Assembly: GCA_025359785.1 (NCBI GenBank)
Contig: JANYET010000019.1
Span: 62,001 to 126,000 of the forward strand
Length of the DNA stretch: 64,000 bases
Origin: Alphaproteobacteria bacterium
GTDB lineage: Bacteria > Pseudomonadota > Alphaproteobacteria > Caulobacterales > Caulobacteraceae
Reading direction: 5' to 3'
The translations under genes and the position numbers were made by a program. Under the pieces are notes generated by a model. That model did no database searches, was not told the DNA's origin, and saw only the letters and a list, made by a program, of their open reading frames with translations. Every line of letters starts with the position of its first letter. Position 1 is the first letter of the stretch. Positions 38,432 to 46,325 of this stretch are shown piece after piece.

Positions 38432-39475
38432 ATGTCTCTGCCCGATCCTTCCCCGCCCCGCAAATTTCGCCGCCTGGGCCTGTGGCTGCCGTTCGCGGCC
38501 CTGGGCCTGCTAATCGTCGCCTGGAGCGCCGCGTGGGTCTGGGCCAAGGGCGAGGCCGCCCGCCGCATGGACGCCGCCGTCGAGGCCCTGGGTAGGGCCG
38601 GCTACCCGGTCTCCTGGAAGGACCGCACGATTGGCGGCTACCCCTTCCGCATCGACGTCACGCTGACCGAGGCCCGGGCCAGTGGGCCGGGCGGTTGGGG
38701 GCTGGAGGCCGCGCGCCTGGAGGGTGAGGCGCCGATGCATGCGCTTGGCAACTGGCTTATCGCCGCGCCCGAGGGCCTGACCTTCGTGCGGCCGGTGGGT
38801 GGCCCGGTGCTGGTCAAGGGCGACTTCGTCCGCGCCAGTCTCACCCACCTCGGCCAGCGCCCGCCCAGCCTTTCGTTCGAGGCCGTGAAGGCGACCTTCA
38901 CGCCGCAGGCCGGCGCCCAGCCCTTCGCGCTCGCTTCCGCGGATCGAGTCGAGTTCCACCTGCGCGCCGGCCCCAACGACGAGAGCGGGGTGTTCGCCAC
39001 GGTCGATGGCGGCAAGGCCAACCTGACCGGCCTGTTCGCCCGTATCGCCGCTGGCAAGCCTGTCGCCATCGTCTGGAACGCGACGCTCTCGAAGACGAGC
39101 GCGTTTTCAGGCGCCAACTGGCCCGACGCCGTCGGCCATTGGTCCGACGCGGGCGGGCGGATGACGGTCCGCCAAGCTGGCCTCACCGCGGGCGATGCCG
39201 TGCTGGGCGTCACCGGCGGAAGCCTCGGCGCCGGCCGCGACGGCCGCCTCGAGGGCGCCCTGGCGGTCACCCTTCGCCAGGCCCCCCGCGCCCTGTCGGC
39301 CCTGAGCGCCGAGGGGCTCGTCGCGGAGGAACAGGCCCAGTCCGCCATCACCATCGCCCAGGCCCGCCAGGCAACCGGCGACGTCGCCCAGGCCAGCATC
39401 AACTTCGAGGCTGGTCGCACCACCCTGGGCCCCGTGGCCCTCGGTGCCGCGCCCAAGCTCTACGACCCGCGCTAG
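38432..39475 (+). CDS. DUF2125 protein
   Basis: 347 residues. A membrane anchor (LWLPFAALGLLIVAWSAAWV) is followed by the DUF2125 start GYPVSWKDRTIGGYPFRIDV and a long periplasmic beta-rich part. The family is restricted mainly to alphaproteobacteria and its function is unknown. ATG at 38432 is divergent from the ChaC-like gene by 24 bp. Confidence 0.88.
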   Translation: MSLPDPSPPRKFRRLGLWLPFAALGLLIVAWSAAWVWAKGEAARRMDAAVEALGRAGYPVSWKDRTIGGYPFRIDVTLTEARASGPGGWGLEAARLEGEAPMHALGNWLIAAPEGLTFVRPVGGPVLVKGDFVRASLTHLGQRPPSLSFEAVKATFTPQAGAQPFALASADRVEFHLRAGPNDESGVFATVDGGKANLTGLFARIAAGKPVAIVWNATLSKTSAFSGANWPDAVGHWSDAGGRMTVRQAGLTAGDAVLGVTGGSLGAGRDGRLEGALAVTLRQAPRALSALSAEGLVAEEQAQSAITIAQARQATGDVAQASINFEAGRTTLGPVALGAAPKLYDPR

Positions 39476-39486
39476 GAACCCGCCCC

Positions 39487-40110
39487 ATGGCTTCGCTCTA
39501 CGACCGCTTCATCCTGCCTCGGTTCCTGGCCTGCGCCTGTTCGTCGTCACCGATCATGCGCCAGCGCCAGAAAATCGTGCCCAAGGCGACAGGCAGGGTC
39601 CTGGAACTCGGCATCGGCCTGGGCCTCAACCTCGCCTTCTACGACCCCGACAGGGTCACCAGCGTCACCGGGGTCGATCCGGCCCCCGAACTCCGCGCCC
39701 GGACACTCACCGCCCCGCGCGACCCGCGGCTTGTTCTCGACGTGCGGGACGGCGCCGCCGAGGCCCTGCCCTTCGAGGACAGGAGCTTTGACAGCGTCGT
39801 CTGCACCTTCACTCTCTGCTCCGTGCACACGCCCGCCGCGGCTCTGGCCGAAGCCCGCCGCGTGCTCAAGCCCGGAGGCCGCCTGCTCTACTGCGAACAC
39901 GGCCTCGCCCCCGACGGCGACATCGCCACGTGGCAGCGCCGCATCGAGCCCATCTGGAAGCGCCTCACCGGCGGCTGTCACCTGACCCGCCCCATCGGCA
40001 GCGCTATCGCCGCCGCCGGCTTCACGCTCGGCGAGACCGACAGCATGTACGTGCCCAAGACCCCAAAGATCGCCGCCTGGAACGAATGGGGTGAAGCGAC
40101 GCCCGTCTAA
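39487..40110 (+). CDS. Class I SAM-dependent methyltransferase
   Basis: 207 residues. SAM motif I is GRVLELGIGLGLNLAFY, motif II VTGVDPAPELRA, then EALPFEDRSFDSVVCTF and RRVLKPGGRLLYCEHG. The overall pattern (YDRFILPRFLACACSS start, RIEPIWKRLTGGCHLTR) is that of small UbiE/thiol-type methyltransferases. Substrate unknown. The stop overlaps the convergent OGT-like gene in CTAA. Confidence 0.88.
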   Translation: MASLYDRFILPRFLACACSSSPIMRQRQKIVPKATGRVLELGIGLGLNLAFYDPDRVTSVTGVDPAPELRARTLTAPRDPRLVLDVRDGAAEALPFEDRSFDSVVCTFTLCSVHTPAAALAEARRVLKPGGRLLYCEHGLAPDGDIATWQRRIEPIWKRLTGGCHLTRPIGSAIAAAGFTLGETDSMYVPKTPKIAAWNEWGEATPV

Positions 40111-42275
40111 CGCATCACGGCCTCGGCGATCAGCGCGTAGAAGTCAGCCGCGAACGCGCGCGTGCGCCCGAGCGGGCTCTGCCGGATCTGGTCGCGCAGG
40201 CCCGCCCGCAGCGCGGTGCGCCGTGGCCTGTCGGCCGCCAACCGCAGAGCCGCCGCCTCGAAGCCCGCCAGATCGTCGCTCACCAGATCGCCCAGCCCGG
40301 CGTTGGTCAGGATCGAGGCGCTGAGCCGCTCGTAGAAGGCCGGGCCGCGAAGGCTCACCACGGGCACGCCCATCCACAGCGCCTCGGCCGTTGTGGTGCC
40401 GCCGGTCAACGGAAAGGCATCCAGGCTGATGTCGATCATGTTGTAGAATCCCATGTGCTGACCGCGTACGGCATGGAAGATCACCCGCTCGGCCGACACA
40501 CCCTCGGCCGCGAAGGCCGCCAGCACGTTGGCGCGGAACACTGTCGATCCCGCCTCCGGTCGGACGAAGGCGAAGCGCGCGCCAGGGACGGCGGCTGTGA
40601 TCCGCGCCCAGGTCCGGAAGACCTCCGGGGTATATTTGTGCGTTGCGTTGGCCGTCCCGAAGGTCACCGCGCCGGCATGGTCCTGCGGCAGGCCGTCCTC
40701 GATGGGCGGGTGGCCTTCGAACACCGCCTCGCTGAAGGCGATCCAGGTGTTCGGCAGCAGCATCGGCGTCTCGGCCAGCAGCGCCGGGTCGGCCGGCGCC
40801 GAGATCGGATCGCAGATGAACCCGTCGATGGCCTCCAGGCCCGCGGAGTGCGGATAGCCCAGCCAGCTCGCCTGCCGCGGCGCCGGTCGCCAGGCCATCA
40901 CCTCCAGCTTGTTCATCACCGTTGAGCCACCGAGCTCAATCAGCATGTCCAGCTGGTCGTCGGCGATGATCTGAGCCGCCTCCCGCGCGCTCACCTCGGG
41001 CAGCCACCTGAAGACGCTGGCCCGCGCCGCGATATGGGCCTGCAGGGCGTCCTCTTCGCCACGGAAGAAGGAGTAGCAATAGACCTCGAACCGCAGGTCC
41101 GGATGGTCGAACAGCGGCAGCGCGAAGAAGCTCACCGGATGGCGCCGCAGGTCGGACGACATGAAACCCAGCCGGATCGTCCCATCGTTGTCGCGCGCCA
41201 GGCTTCGCCGCAACGGTGTCTGCGCCGCGCGAGCCGCGACGCTCCGGCCCCAGATGCGGTGCTGTTCCAGCAACTCCCGACGGTCCGCGTCGGTGCGCAC
41301 CCGGCTCATCTGCTTCAACAGCGCAGTGTGCAGGCCAGCTTCCGCCCAGGCCCGGCCCACGGTCCGGAAATCACCGAGCGCATCGACCGCTTCGAAGGCG
41401 CAGACCCGGGTGAAGACGTCGCGCAGCACCTTGGTATGGCCAGGTTTCAGGCCGCCGAGCGCCAACGCGGCCGCGCAAAGGTCAAAGGCCTCGTCCAACG
41501 CCGCGCCCTCCCCCGGCCCGGCGGTCCGCTCCAGGCTCTGGATCAGCGCGATTCGATGGTCGAGGCTCTCCGGCTCCAGCACGACCGCGCGGCGGAGATA
41601 GGCCAGGGCTCGCGCCCGGTCGCTCTCGGCCAGCAGGTCGCCCAGGTGGAAATTGAGCCAGCCCGCGTCGGGGAACCTGGGCGCCAGTGTTTCCAGAAAC
41701 GCCCGCGCCTGCCCGAGCTGGCCTGAAGCTCGCAGCGTCAGCGCCTTGGCCTCCAGCAGCTTCGGATGGTCCGGCGCGGCGGTAAGGGCCTCCTCCAGCG
41801 CCGCCTCAGCCTCGGCGCTGCCCGCCCCAGCCAGGTCGGCGAGCTGCAGCCAGGCCTCGGCGTGGTCGGGCTTCAGCGCCAGCGCCTGGCGGATATGCAT
41901 CTGCGCGCCCGCCGCCTCGCCCAGCCGCGCCAGCGCCCGCGCCAGGTTCACGAGATGCGCCGGGTTGGCCGGATCGTCCGCCAGCAGCTCGGCGAAGACC
42001 GCCTTCGCGGCGTCGGCCCGGCCGAGGTCCAGCAGCACCGAGCCGCGGTTCACCCGCGCGCCGACCTCGCGCGGCGCCAGGACCACGGCGCGCTCCAGCG
42101 CCGCCAGCGCCTCGACGGGCCGGCGAAGCTGGCGAAGCATCACCCCGTGGATGTTCCAGAGTGCATAGTCGTCGGGATAGCGCGCCACCGCCTCGGCGGT
42201 CGCTCGCGCGCCTTCGCCATAGCGCCCGGCCAGGTAGAAGGCCCGCGCCCGGGCCAGCTCGTCCGCCTCGCTCAT
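40107..42275 (-). CDS. TPR protein with O-GlcNAc transferase-like glycosyltransferase domain
   Basis: 722 residues. About residues 1-250 form TPR repeats (YALWNIHGVMLRQLRRPVEA, AEAWLQLADLAGAGSAEAEA). The C-terminal half is an OGT/SPINDLY-type GT41 domain: RLGFMSSDLRRHPVSFFALP, QASWLGYPHSAGLEAIDGFI, AVTFGTANATHKYTPEVFRT and LDAFPLTGGTTTAEALWMGV. In Caulobacter a TPR-glycosyltransferase of this design (FlmG) modifies flagellins, so a protein O-glycosyltransferase role is likely; no flagellin gene is nearby to confirm. Confidence 0.88.
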   Translation of the reverse strand: MSEADELARARAFYLAGRYGEGARATAEAVARYPDDYALWNIHGVMLRQLRRPVEALAALERAVVLAPREVGARVNRGSVLLDLGRADAAKAVFAELLADDPANPAHLVNLARALARLGEAAGAQMHIRQALALKPDHAEAWLQLADLAGAGSAEAEAALEEALTAAPDHPKLLEAKALTLRASGQLGQARAFLETLAPRFPDAGWLNFHLGDLLAESDRARALAYLRRAVVLEPESLDHRIALIQSLERTAGPGEGAALDEAFDLCAAALALGGLKPGHTKVLRDVFTRVCAFEAVDALGDFRTVGRAWAEAGLHTALLKQMSRVRTDADRRELLEQHRIWGRSVAARAAQTPLRRSLARDNDGTIRLGFMSSDLRRHPVSFFALPLFDHPDLRFEVYCYSFFRGEEDALQAHIAARASVFRWLPEVSAREAAQIIADDQLDMLIELGGSTVMNKLEVMAWRPAPRQASWLGYPHSAGLEAIDGFICDPISAPADPALLAETPMLLPNTWIAFSEAVFEGHPPIEDGLPQDHAGAVTFGTANATHKYTPEVFRTWARITAAVPGARFAFVRPEAGSTVFRANVLAAFAAEGVSAERVIFHAVRGQHMGFYNMIDISLDAFPLTGGTTTAEALWMGVPVVSLRGPAFYERLSASILTNAGLGDLVSDDLAGFEAAALRLAADRPRRTALRAGLRDQIRQSPLGRTRAFAADFYALIAEAVMR

Positions 42276-42367
42276 CTGGAAATCCGTTCACCCACCCGCC
42301 GATTTGATCGGAGCCGGCAGCCAGCGCAATTCATTCCGGTGGAGAGAAATTCGCGCTGGGGACCCGG

Positions 42368-42444
42368 TGGTAGCTGGAGGCGGGATCGAACCGCCGACCT
42401 GTGGGTTATGAATCCACCGCTCTAACCATCTGAGCTACCCAGCC
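42368..42444 (-). tRNA. tRNA with CAT anticodon (Met, elongator; Ile2 not excluded)
   Basis: A 77-nt cloverleaf with encoded CCA. Acceptor arms are GGCTGGG and TCCAGCT (two G-U pairs), D-arm GCTC/GAGC, anticodon loop TTCATAA with CAT at 42410-42408, T-arm GGCGG-TTCGATC-CCGCC. The anticodon stem GTGGA/CCCAC has an A-C mismatch next to the loop. CAT can be elongator Met or tRNA-Ile2 whose C34 is modified; the general form favours Met. Confidence 0.9.
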
Positions 42445-42541
42445 GCGTGGCAAGCCACCGGGGTCCCCGGGCGCGAGGCGCGGGTTATAGGGTTTCGCCC
42501 CCCCCTCTTCAAGCGAGACTTGGAGGCATCAAGCGGCTTGG

Positions 42542-43279
42542 CTAGCCGCCGGCCCTGGGCCTCAGCAGGTCCGTCCAATGCCAGACGCCGGAGCCCACCA
42601 CCAGGCGCGCGCCGCCGGGCGTGTCGTCCAGGGAAAAGGCCACCAGCCCATGCACCGCCTCGGCGCGGCAGGCCTCGGGCGCGAAGCCGATCTCCCACAT
42701 CATCGCCTCGCGGACCGCCGCCAGGCCGTTGCCCTCCTGGCCGCTGGAGCGGATCCAGTCACCGTTCCAGACAAAGAGCGCCTTGCCGCCTGCGCCGGCG
42801 ACCCGGGCGGCGGCAACCGCGGCCTGGACACGAGCGTCCTTGCGCAGCGCCGCCTGCAGTCGCCTTGCCATGTCGCAGGGCCGGCCCGAACCGCCACCAC
42901 CACCACCGGCTGACGCCGCCGAAGCGAGCTGGGCGTCGGATAACTCCACGCCGGTATCCTGGGCCTTGCGCTCGCCAGCCGGCAGCGGCTCGACGTCCGG
43001 GCGCGCGGGCGTCTTGCGCGCCATCATCTTCGGTGGCGGCGGTTGCGCTGCAGCGGGCGGCGACGGCGCGGAGTCCGGCGTGAACGTCGGCGCCGGCGGC
43101 CGGGGATCGACCAGCTCAACCAGCATGGGCTCCGCGTCCGGCGGTGGCGCAGGCGGGCACCGGGCCAGCAGGATGGCGGCCAGCACGCCCGCGTGCGCCG
43201 TCAGGCTGAGCACCGCCCCCAGCCGTCTCCGCCGCCGCGCGGCGGCGCGGCCGGGCCCCGGCCTGACGTCGGCGGCCAA
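42542..43279 (-). CDS. TonB-like periplasm-spanning protein, function unknown
   Basis: 245 residues. An arginine-rich start, one membrane helix (LGAVLSLTAHAGVLAAILLA, about residues 20-39), then a proline-rich stretch (PPAPPPDAEPMLVELVDP) like TonB, but the C-terminal part (CDMARRLQAALRKDARVQAA, FVWNGDWIRSSGQEGNGL) does not look like a TonB receptor-binding domain. TTG start follows the OmpA stop with no gap. The pairing suggests an envelope role. Confidence 0.7.
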   Translation of the reverse strand: MAADVRPGPGRAAARRRRRLGAVLSLTAHAGVLAAILLARCPPAPPPDAEPMLVELVDPRPPAPTFTPDSAPSPPAAAQPPPPKMMARKTPARPDVEPLPAGERKAQDTGVELSDAQLASAASAGGGGGGSGRPCDMARRLQAALRKDARVQAAVAAARVAGAGGKALFVWNGDWIRSSGQEGNGLAAVREAMMWEIGFAPEACRAEAVHGLVAFSLDDTPGGARLVVGSGVWHWTDLLRPRAGG

Positions 43280-43891
43280 CTAGGTCAGGACGATCAGCAC
43301 CACCCGGCGATTGGCCGAGCGCCCGGCCTTGTTCTTGTTGGGCGCGGCCGGCTGATCGGCGCCGTAGGAAATGGTGTTGATCCGGTTCAGCGCCACGCCC
43401 TTCTCGTTCAGATAGCGGCGCACCGCCTCGGCGCGTTCCTCGCCCAGCCGATAGTTGGCTTGCTTGGTTCCGGTTTTGTCGGTGTGCCCCTGGACCTCGA
43501 CATAGACGTTGCGGTTGTCGGTCTTCAGCTTGTCGACAAAGGCGTCCAGCCGGGCCTGCGCTTCCGGTGAGAGGCTGGTCTTGGACACGCCGAACTTCAT
43601 GGAATCGTCGGTCAGCACCTCTTGGTAGAGGAATTTGCCCTCGGCCAGCTTGCCCGCCGCGGTCGCCCGCTCCAGGGCGTCGCGGCTGGTCTGGTCCAGG
43701 GTGGCCAACTTGGAATCATGGTCGTTCACCCGGGCGTTCACATCGGCGACCTTCCCGGACACGTCATCGACGCGGGTGGAAACCTGGCCCACCTGCTGGT
43801 TGACGAAGCCCTTTGTGGCGCAGCCGCCCAGACCGGCGAGACCTAGCGCCATGGCGCCTGCGATCAGTATCTTCGATGTACGTTGGCTCAT
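43280..43891 (-). CDS. OmpA-family peptidoglycan-binding lipoprotein
   Basis: 203 residues. Lipobox GLGGC (residue 24), then a coiled-coil-like region VGQVSTRVDDVSGKVADVNA and an OmpA C-terminal domain with VYVEVQGHTDKTGTKQANYR, LGEERAEAVRRYL and GRSANRRVVLIVL, which bind diaminopimelate in peptidoglycan. Tethers the outer membrane to the wall. AGGGA ribosome site before the ATG. Confidence 0.92.
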   Translation of the reverse strand: MSQRTSKILIAGAMALGLAGLGGCATKGFVNQQVGQVSTRVDDVSGKVADVNARVNDHDSKLATLDQTSRDALERATAAGKLAEGKFLYQEVLTDDSMKFGVSKTSLSPEAQARLDAFVDKLKTDNRNVYVEVQGHTDKTGTKQANYRLGEERAEAVRRYLNEKGVALNRINTISYGADQPAAPNKNKAGRSANRRVVLIVLT

Positions 43892-43913
43892 GAAGAGTCC
43901 CTCCGTTCGGTTG

Positions 43914-43955
43914 CTCGAAACCCCCCGGTTGGCGTCAAACGAGTCCTGTTTCGAG
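43914..43955. promoter_or_regulatory. Inverted repeat around a TTGACG box upstream of the OmpA lipoprotein
   Basis: CTCGAAAC (43914-43921) and GTTTCGAG (43948-43955) are perfect inverse copies, centres 34 bp apart. Between them, on the minus strand, lies TTGACG (43938-43933), the alphaproteobacterial -35 consensus, facing the OmpA-lipoprotein gene. This may be an operator pair. The gap (144 bp) also serves the divergent GH27 gene. Confidence 0.45.
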
Positions 43956-44035
43956 TCTGAAATAGGCGGTTATGGGGCGCAGCTTGACCGTGCCGGTGGG
44001 TCTTGAGCAGATGTGGGACACGGGAGAAAACGATC

Positions 44036-45229
44036 ATGATGAAGGCCATCAAGAGCCATCGGAACGGACTGGCGGCGGGCGCGTTGATGTGGGTTCTGGC
44101 CAGCAGCGCACAGGCCGCTTCGCCCCCGGCGGCGGGTGCTGCGCCGACCCCGCCCATGGGCTGGAATAGCTGGAACCACTTCGAGGCGAAGATCGACGAC
44201 GCCACCGTCCGCGCCCAGGCTGACGCCATGGTGTCCAGCGGCTTGGCCAGCGCCGGCTACCGCTACATCAACATCGACGACACCTGGGAAGGGACCCGTG
44301 GCCCCGACGGTGCGATCCGTCCCAACGCCAAATTCCCGGACATGAAGGCGCTCGCCGACTACGTCCATTCCAAGGGACTGAAACTCGGCATCTACTCTTC
44401 GCCGGGCGCCAAGACCTGCGCCAACTACGAGGGCTCGCTCGGCCATGAGGACCAGGACGCCCAAACCTATGCGGCCTGGGGCATCGACTACCTGAAGTAC
44501 GACCTCTGCAGCCTGGGGCCGTCGATGCAGGCGGCGGGCGGTCTGGAAAAGGCCCACGCCATCGAGTTGGCCGCCTATCAGAAGATGGGCCACGCTCTGA
44601 AGGCCACCGGCCGGCCTATCGTCTACAGCCTCTGCCAATACGGCTTCTACCAGCCCTGGCGCTGGGGCCGCTCAGTGGGTGGCGTCGCCTGGCGCACCAC
44701 CGGCGACATCACCGACAAGTTCCCGCGAATGATCCAGATCGCGCAGAGCCAGGCGGGCCTCTCAAAATTCCAGACCCCCGGCGCGTGGAACGACCCCGAC
44801 ATGCTGGAGGTCGGCAACGGCGGCATGAACGCTTTCGAATACCGCACCCACATGAGCCTGTGGGCGATCCTGGCCGCGCCGCTTCTCGCCGGCAACGACC
44901 TCACCAGGATGAGCCCGGAGACCCTGGCCATCCTCGGAAACAAAGGCGTCATCGCCATCGATCAGGACACCATGGGCAAGCAGGGTGACCGGCTGAAACA
45001 GGAAGGCCCCCTGGAGACCTGGACCCGGCCGCTGGCTGGCGGGGCGCATGCGGTCGGCCTCTTCAACCTCTCCGATCTGCCCGCCAACATGACCTTCACG
45101 GCGTCCGACGTTGGCGCCAAGGGCCCGGTCACCCTGCACGATGTCTGGGCCGACAAGAGCCTCGGCAAGCTCAAGACCTACAGCGCCGTCGTCCCGGCGC
45201 ATGGGGTGGTGCTATTGCGGGTCAGCTAA
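44036..45229 (+). CDS. Alpha-galactosidase, glycoside hydrolase family 27
   Basis: 397 residues with a signal peptide (GALMWVLASSAQA). GH27 marks are TPPMGWNSWNHFEAKIDD, YINIDDTWEGTRG, GIYSSPGAKTCANYEGSLGH, DYLKYDLC with the nucleophile Asp, and GAWNDPDMLEVGNGGMN with the acid/base Asp. A C-terminal beta-sandwich ends the protein. ATG 44036 (doubled ATG) has GGGAGA 8 nt upstream. Exported enzyme that removes terminal alpha-galactose from plant or other glycans. Confidence 0.94.
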   Translation: MMKAIKSHRNGLAAGALMWVLASSAQAASPPAAGAAPTPPMGWNSWNHFEAKIDDATVRAQADAMVSSGLASAGYRYINIDDTWEGTRGPDGAIRPNAKFPDMKALADYVHSKGLKLGIYSSPGAKTCANYEGSLGHEDQDAQTYAAWGIDYLKYDLCSLGPSMQAAGGLEKAHAIELAAYQKMGHALKATGRPIVYSLCQYGFYQPWRWGRSVGGVAWRTTGDITDKFPRMIQIAQSQAGLSKFQTPGAWNDPDMLEVGNGGMNAFEYRTHMSLWAILAAPLLAGNDLTRMSPETLAILGNKGVIAIDQDTMGKQGDRLKQEGPLETWTRPLAGGAHAVGLFNLSDLPANMTFTASDVGAKGPVTLHDVWADKSLGKLKTYSAVVPAHGVVLLRVS

Positions 45230-45295
45230 TCCGGGCGCGCTCCCTCCGCTTCCCCCTTCTACCTCCGCCCCCAACCCGCTACCGTCTCCGCACAC

Positions 45296-46324
45296 ATGAG
45301 CGTGCTGCATCTTTTGGGAACGGCCGGCGACGGCGGGGCGGAGACCTATTTCGTCGACCTTGTCGCGGCGCTGCAACGCGCGGGCGTGGGGCAGGCCGCC
45401 GCCATCCGGCGCCATGCGGGCCGGGAAGCCGCGCTGAAGGCGGCCGGCGTGCCGGTGAAGGTCCTGAGCTTCGGCGGCCCCATCGATATCCTGACCCGGA
45501 CCGCCGTCGCCGGATACGGACGGCTGAACGAGGCCAAGCTGATGCTGGCCTGGATGAACCGCGCCGCGCGGCACACCCCGAAGGGGCCTTGGGCGCGGAT
45601 CGGGCGGCTGGGCGGTTATTACAACCTCAAATACTACGCCGGCTTCGAGGAGTTGGTCGCCAACACCGAGGACATCGCCGAGTGGATCGTGGCCCAGGGC
45701 TGGCCCGCCGGCCGGGTGCGCTGCATCCCCAACTTCGCCGCCGCGCCGGCGGATGGGGCCGGGCTCGACCGCGCGACCTTGGACACCCCCAACGACGCGC
45801 CCCTGCTGCTGGCCATGGGCCGACTGCACGACAGCAAGGCCCATGACATCAGCCTCCAGGCGCTGGCTGAACTCCCCGACGCCTGGCTGTGGGTCGCCGG
45901 CGTCGGCCCTCTGGAGGGAAAGCTGAAGGCGATGGCGCAGGCCCTGGGCGTGGCGTCCCGCGTCCGTTTCCTGGGCTGGCGGACCGACCCCTCGGCGCTC
46001 TACCGCGCGGCCGACGTCTGCGTCTTCCCCTCCCGCTACGAGCCGCTTGGCAATGTGGTCATCCAGGCCTGGGCCCACGGCCTGCCGGTGGTCGCCGCGG
46101 CGAGCCAAGGCCCCAAGGCCCTGATCGAGGACGGGCGCGACGGCATCCTCGTCCCGGTGGACGACGCCCCGGCGCTGGCGTCGGGCGTGCGGCGCCTCCT
46201 GGCCGAGCCCAAGCTGGCGAAGGCCTTCACCGAACGCGGGCTCGGCCGTGTCGTCGCCGAATTCTCCGAGACCGCGGTCGTGGCGCAATGGAAGACCCTT
46301 TTCTCAGACTACGGGGCGGCCTGA
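45296..46324 (+). CDS. Glycosyltransferase family 4
   Basis: 342 residues. GT-B fold: N-terminal HLLGTAGDGGAETYFVDLVA, donor-side LLAMGRLHDSKAHDISLQAL, RVRFLGWRTDPSALYRAADV, VFPSRYEPLGNVVIQAWAHG with the E-x7-E-type region and LPVVAAASQGPKALIEDGRD. Transfers a sugar to an unknown acceptor, probably for a surface glycan. One base separates its stop from asnB. Confidence 0.9.
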   Translation: MSVLHLLGTAGDGGAETYFVDLVAALQRAGVGQAAAIRRHAGREAALKAAGVPVKVLSFGGPIDILTRTAVAGYGRLNEAKLMLAWMNRAARHTPKGPWARIGRLGGYYNLKYYAGFEELVANTEDIAEWIVAQGWPAGRVRCIPNFAAAPADGAGLDRATLDTPNDAPLLLAMGRLHDSKAHDISLQALAELPDAWLWVAGVGPLEGKLKAMAQALGVASRVRFLGWRTDPSALYRAADVCVFPSRYEPLGNVVIQAWAHGLPVVAAASQGPKALIEDGRDGILVPVDDAPALASGVRRLLAEPKLAKAFTERGLGRVVAEFSETAVVAQWKTLFSDYGAA

Positions 46325-46325
46325 G

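Noticed and set aside
42435..42698. Minus-strand open frame overlapping the tRNA and the TonB-like gene
   Set aside because: It overlaps a well-supported tRNA and a better gene and has no conserved features.
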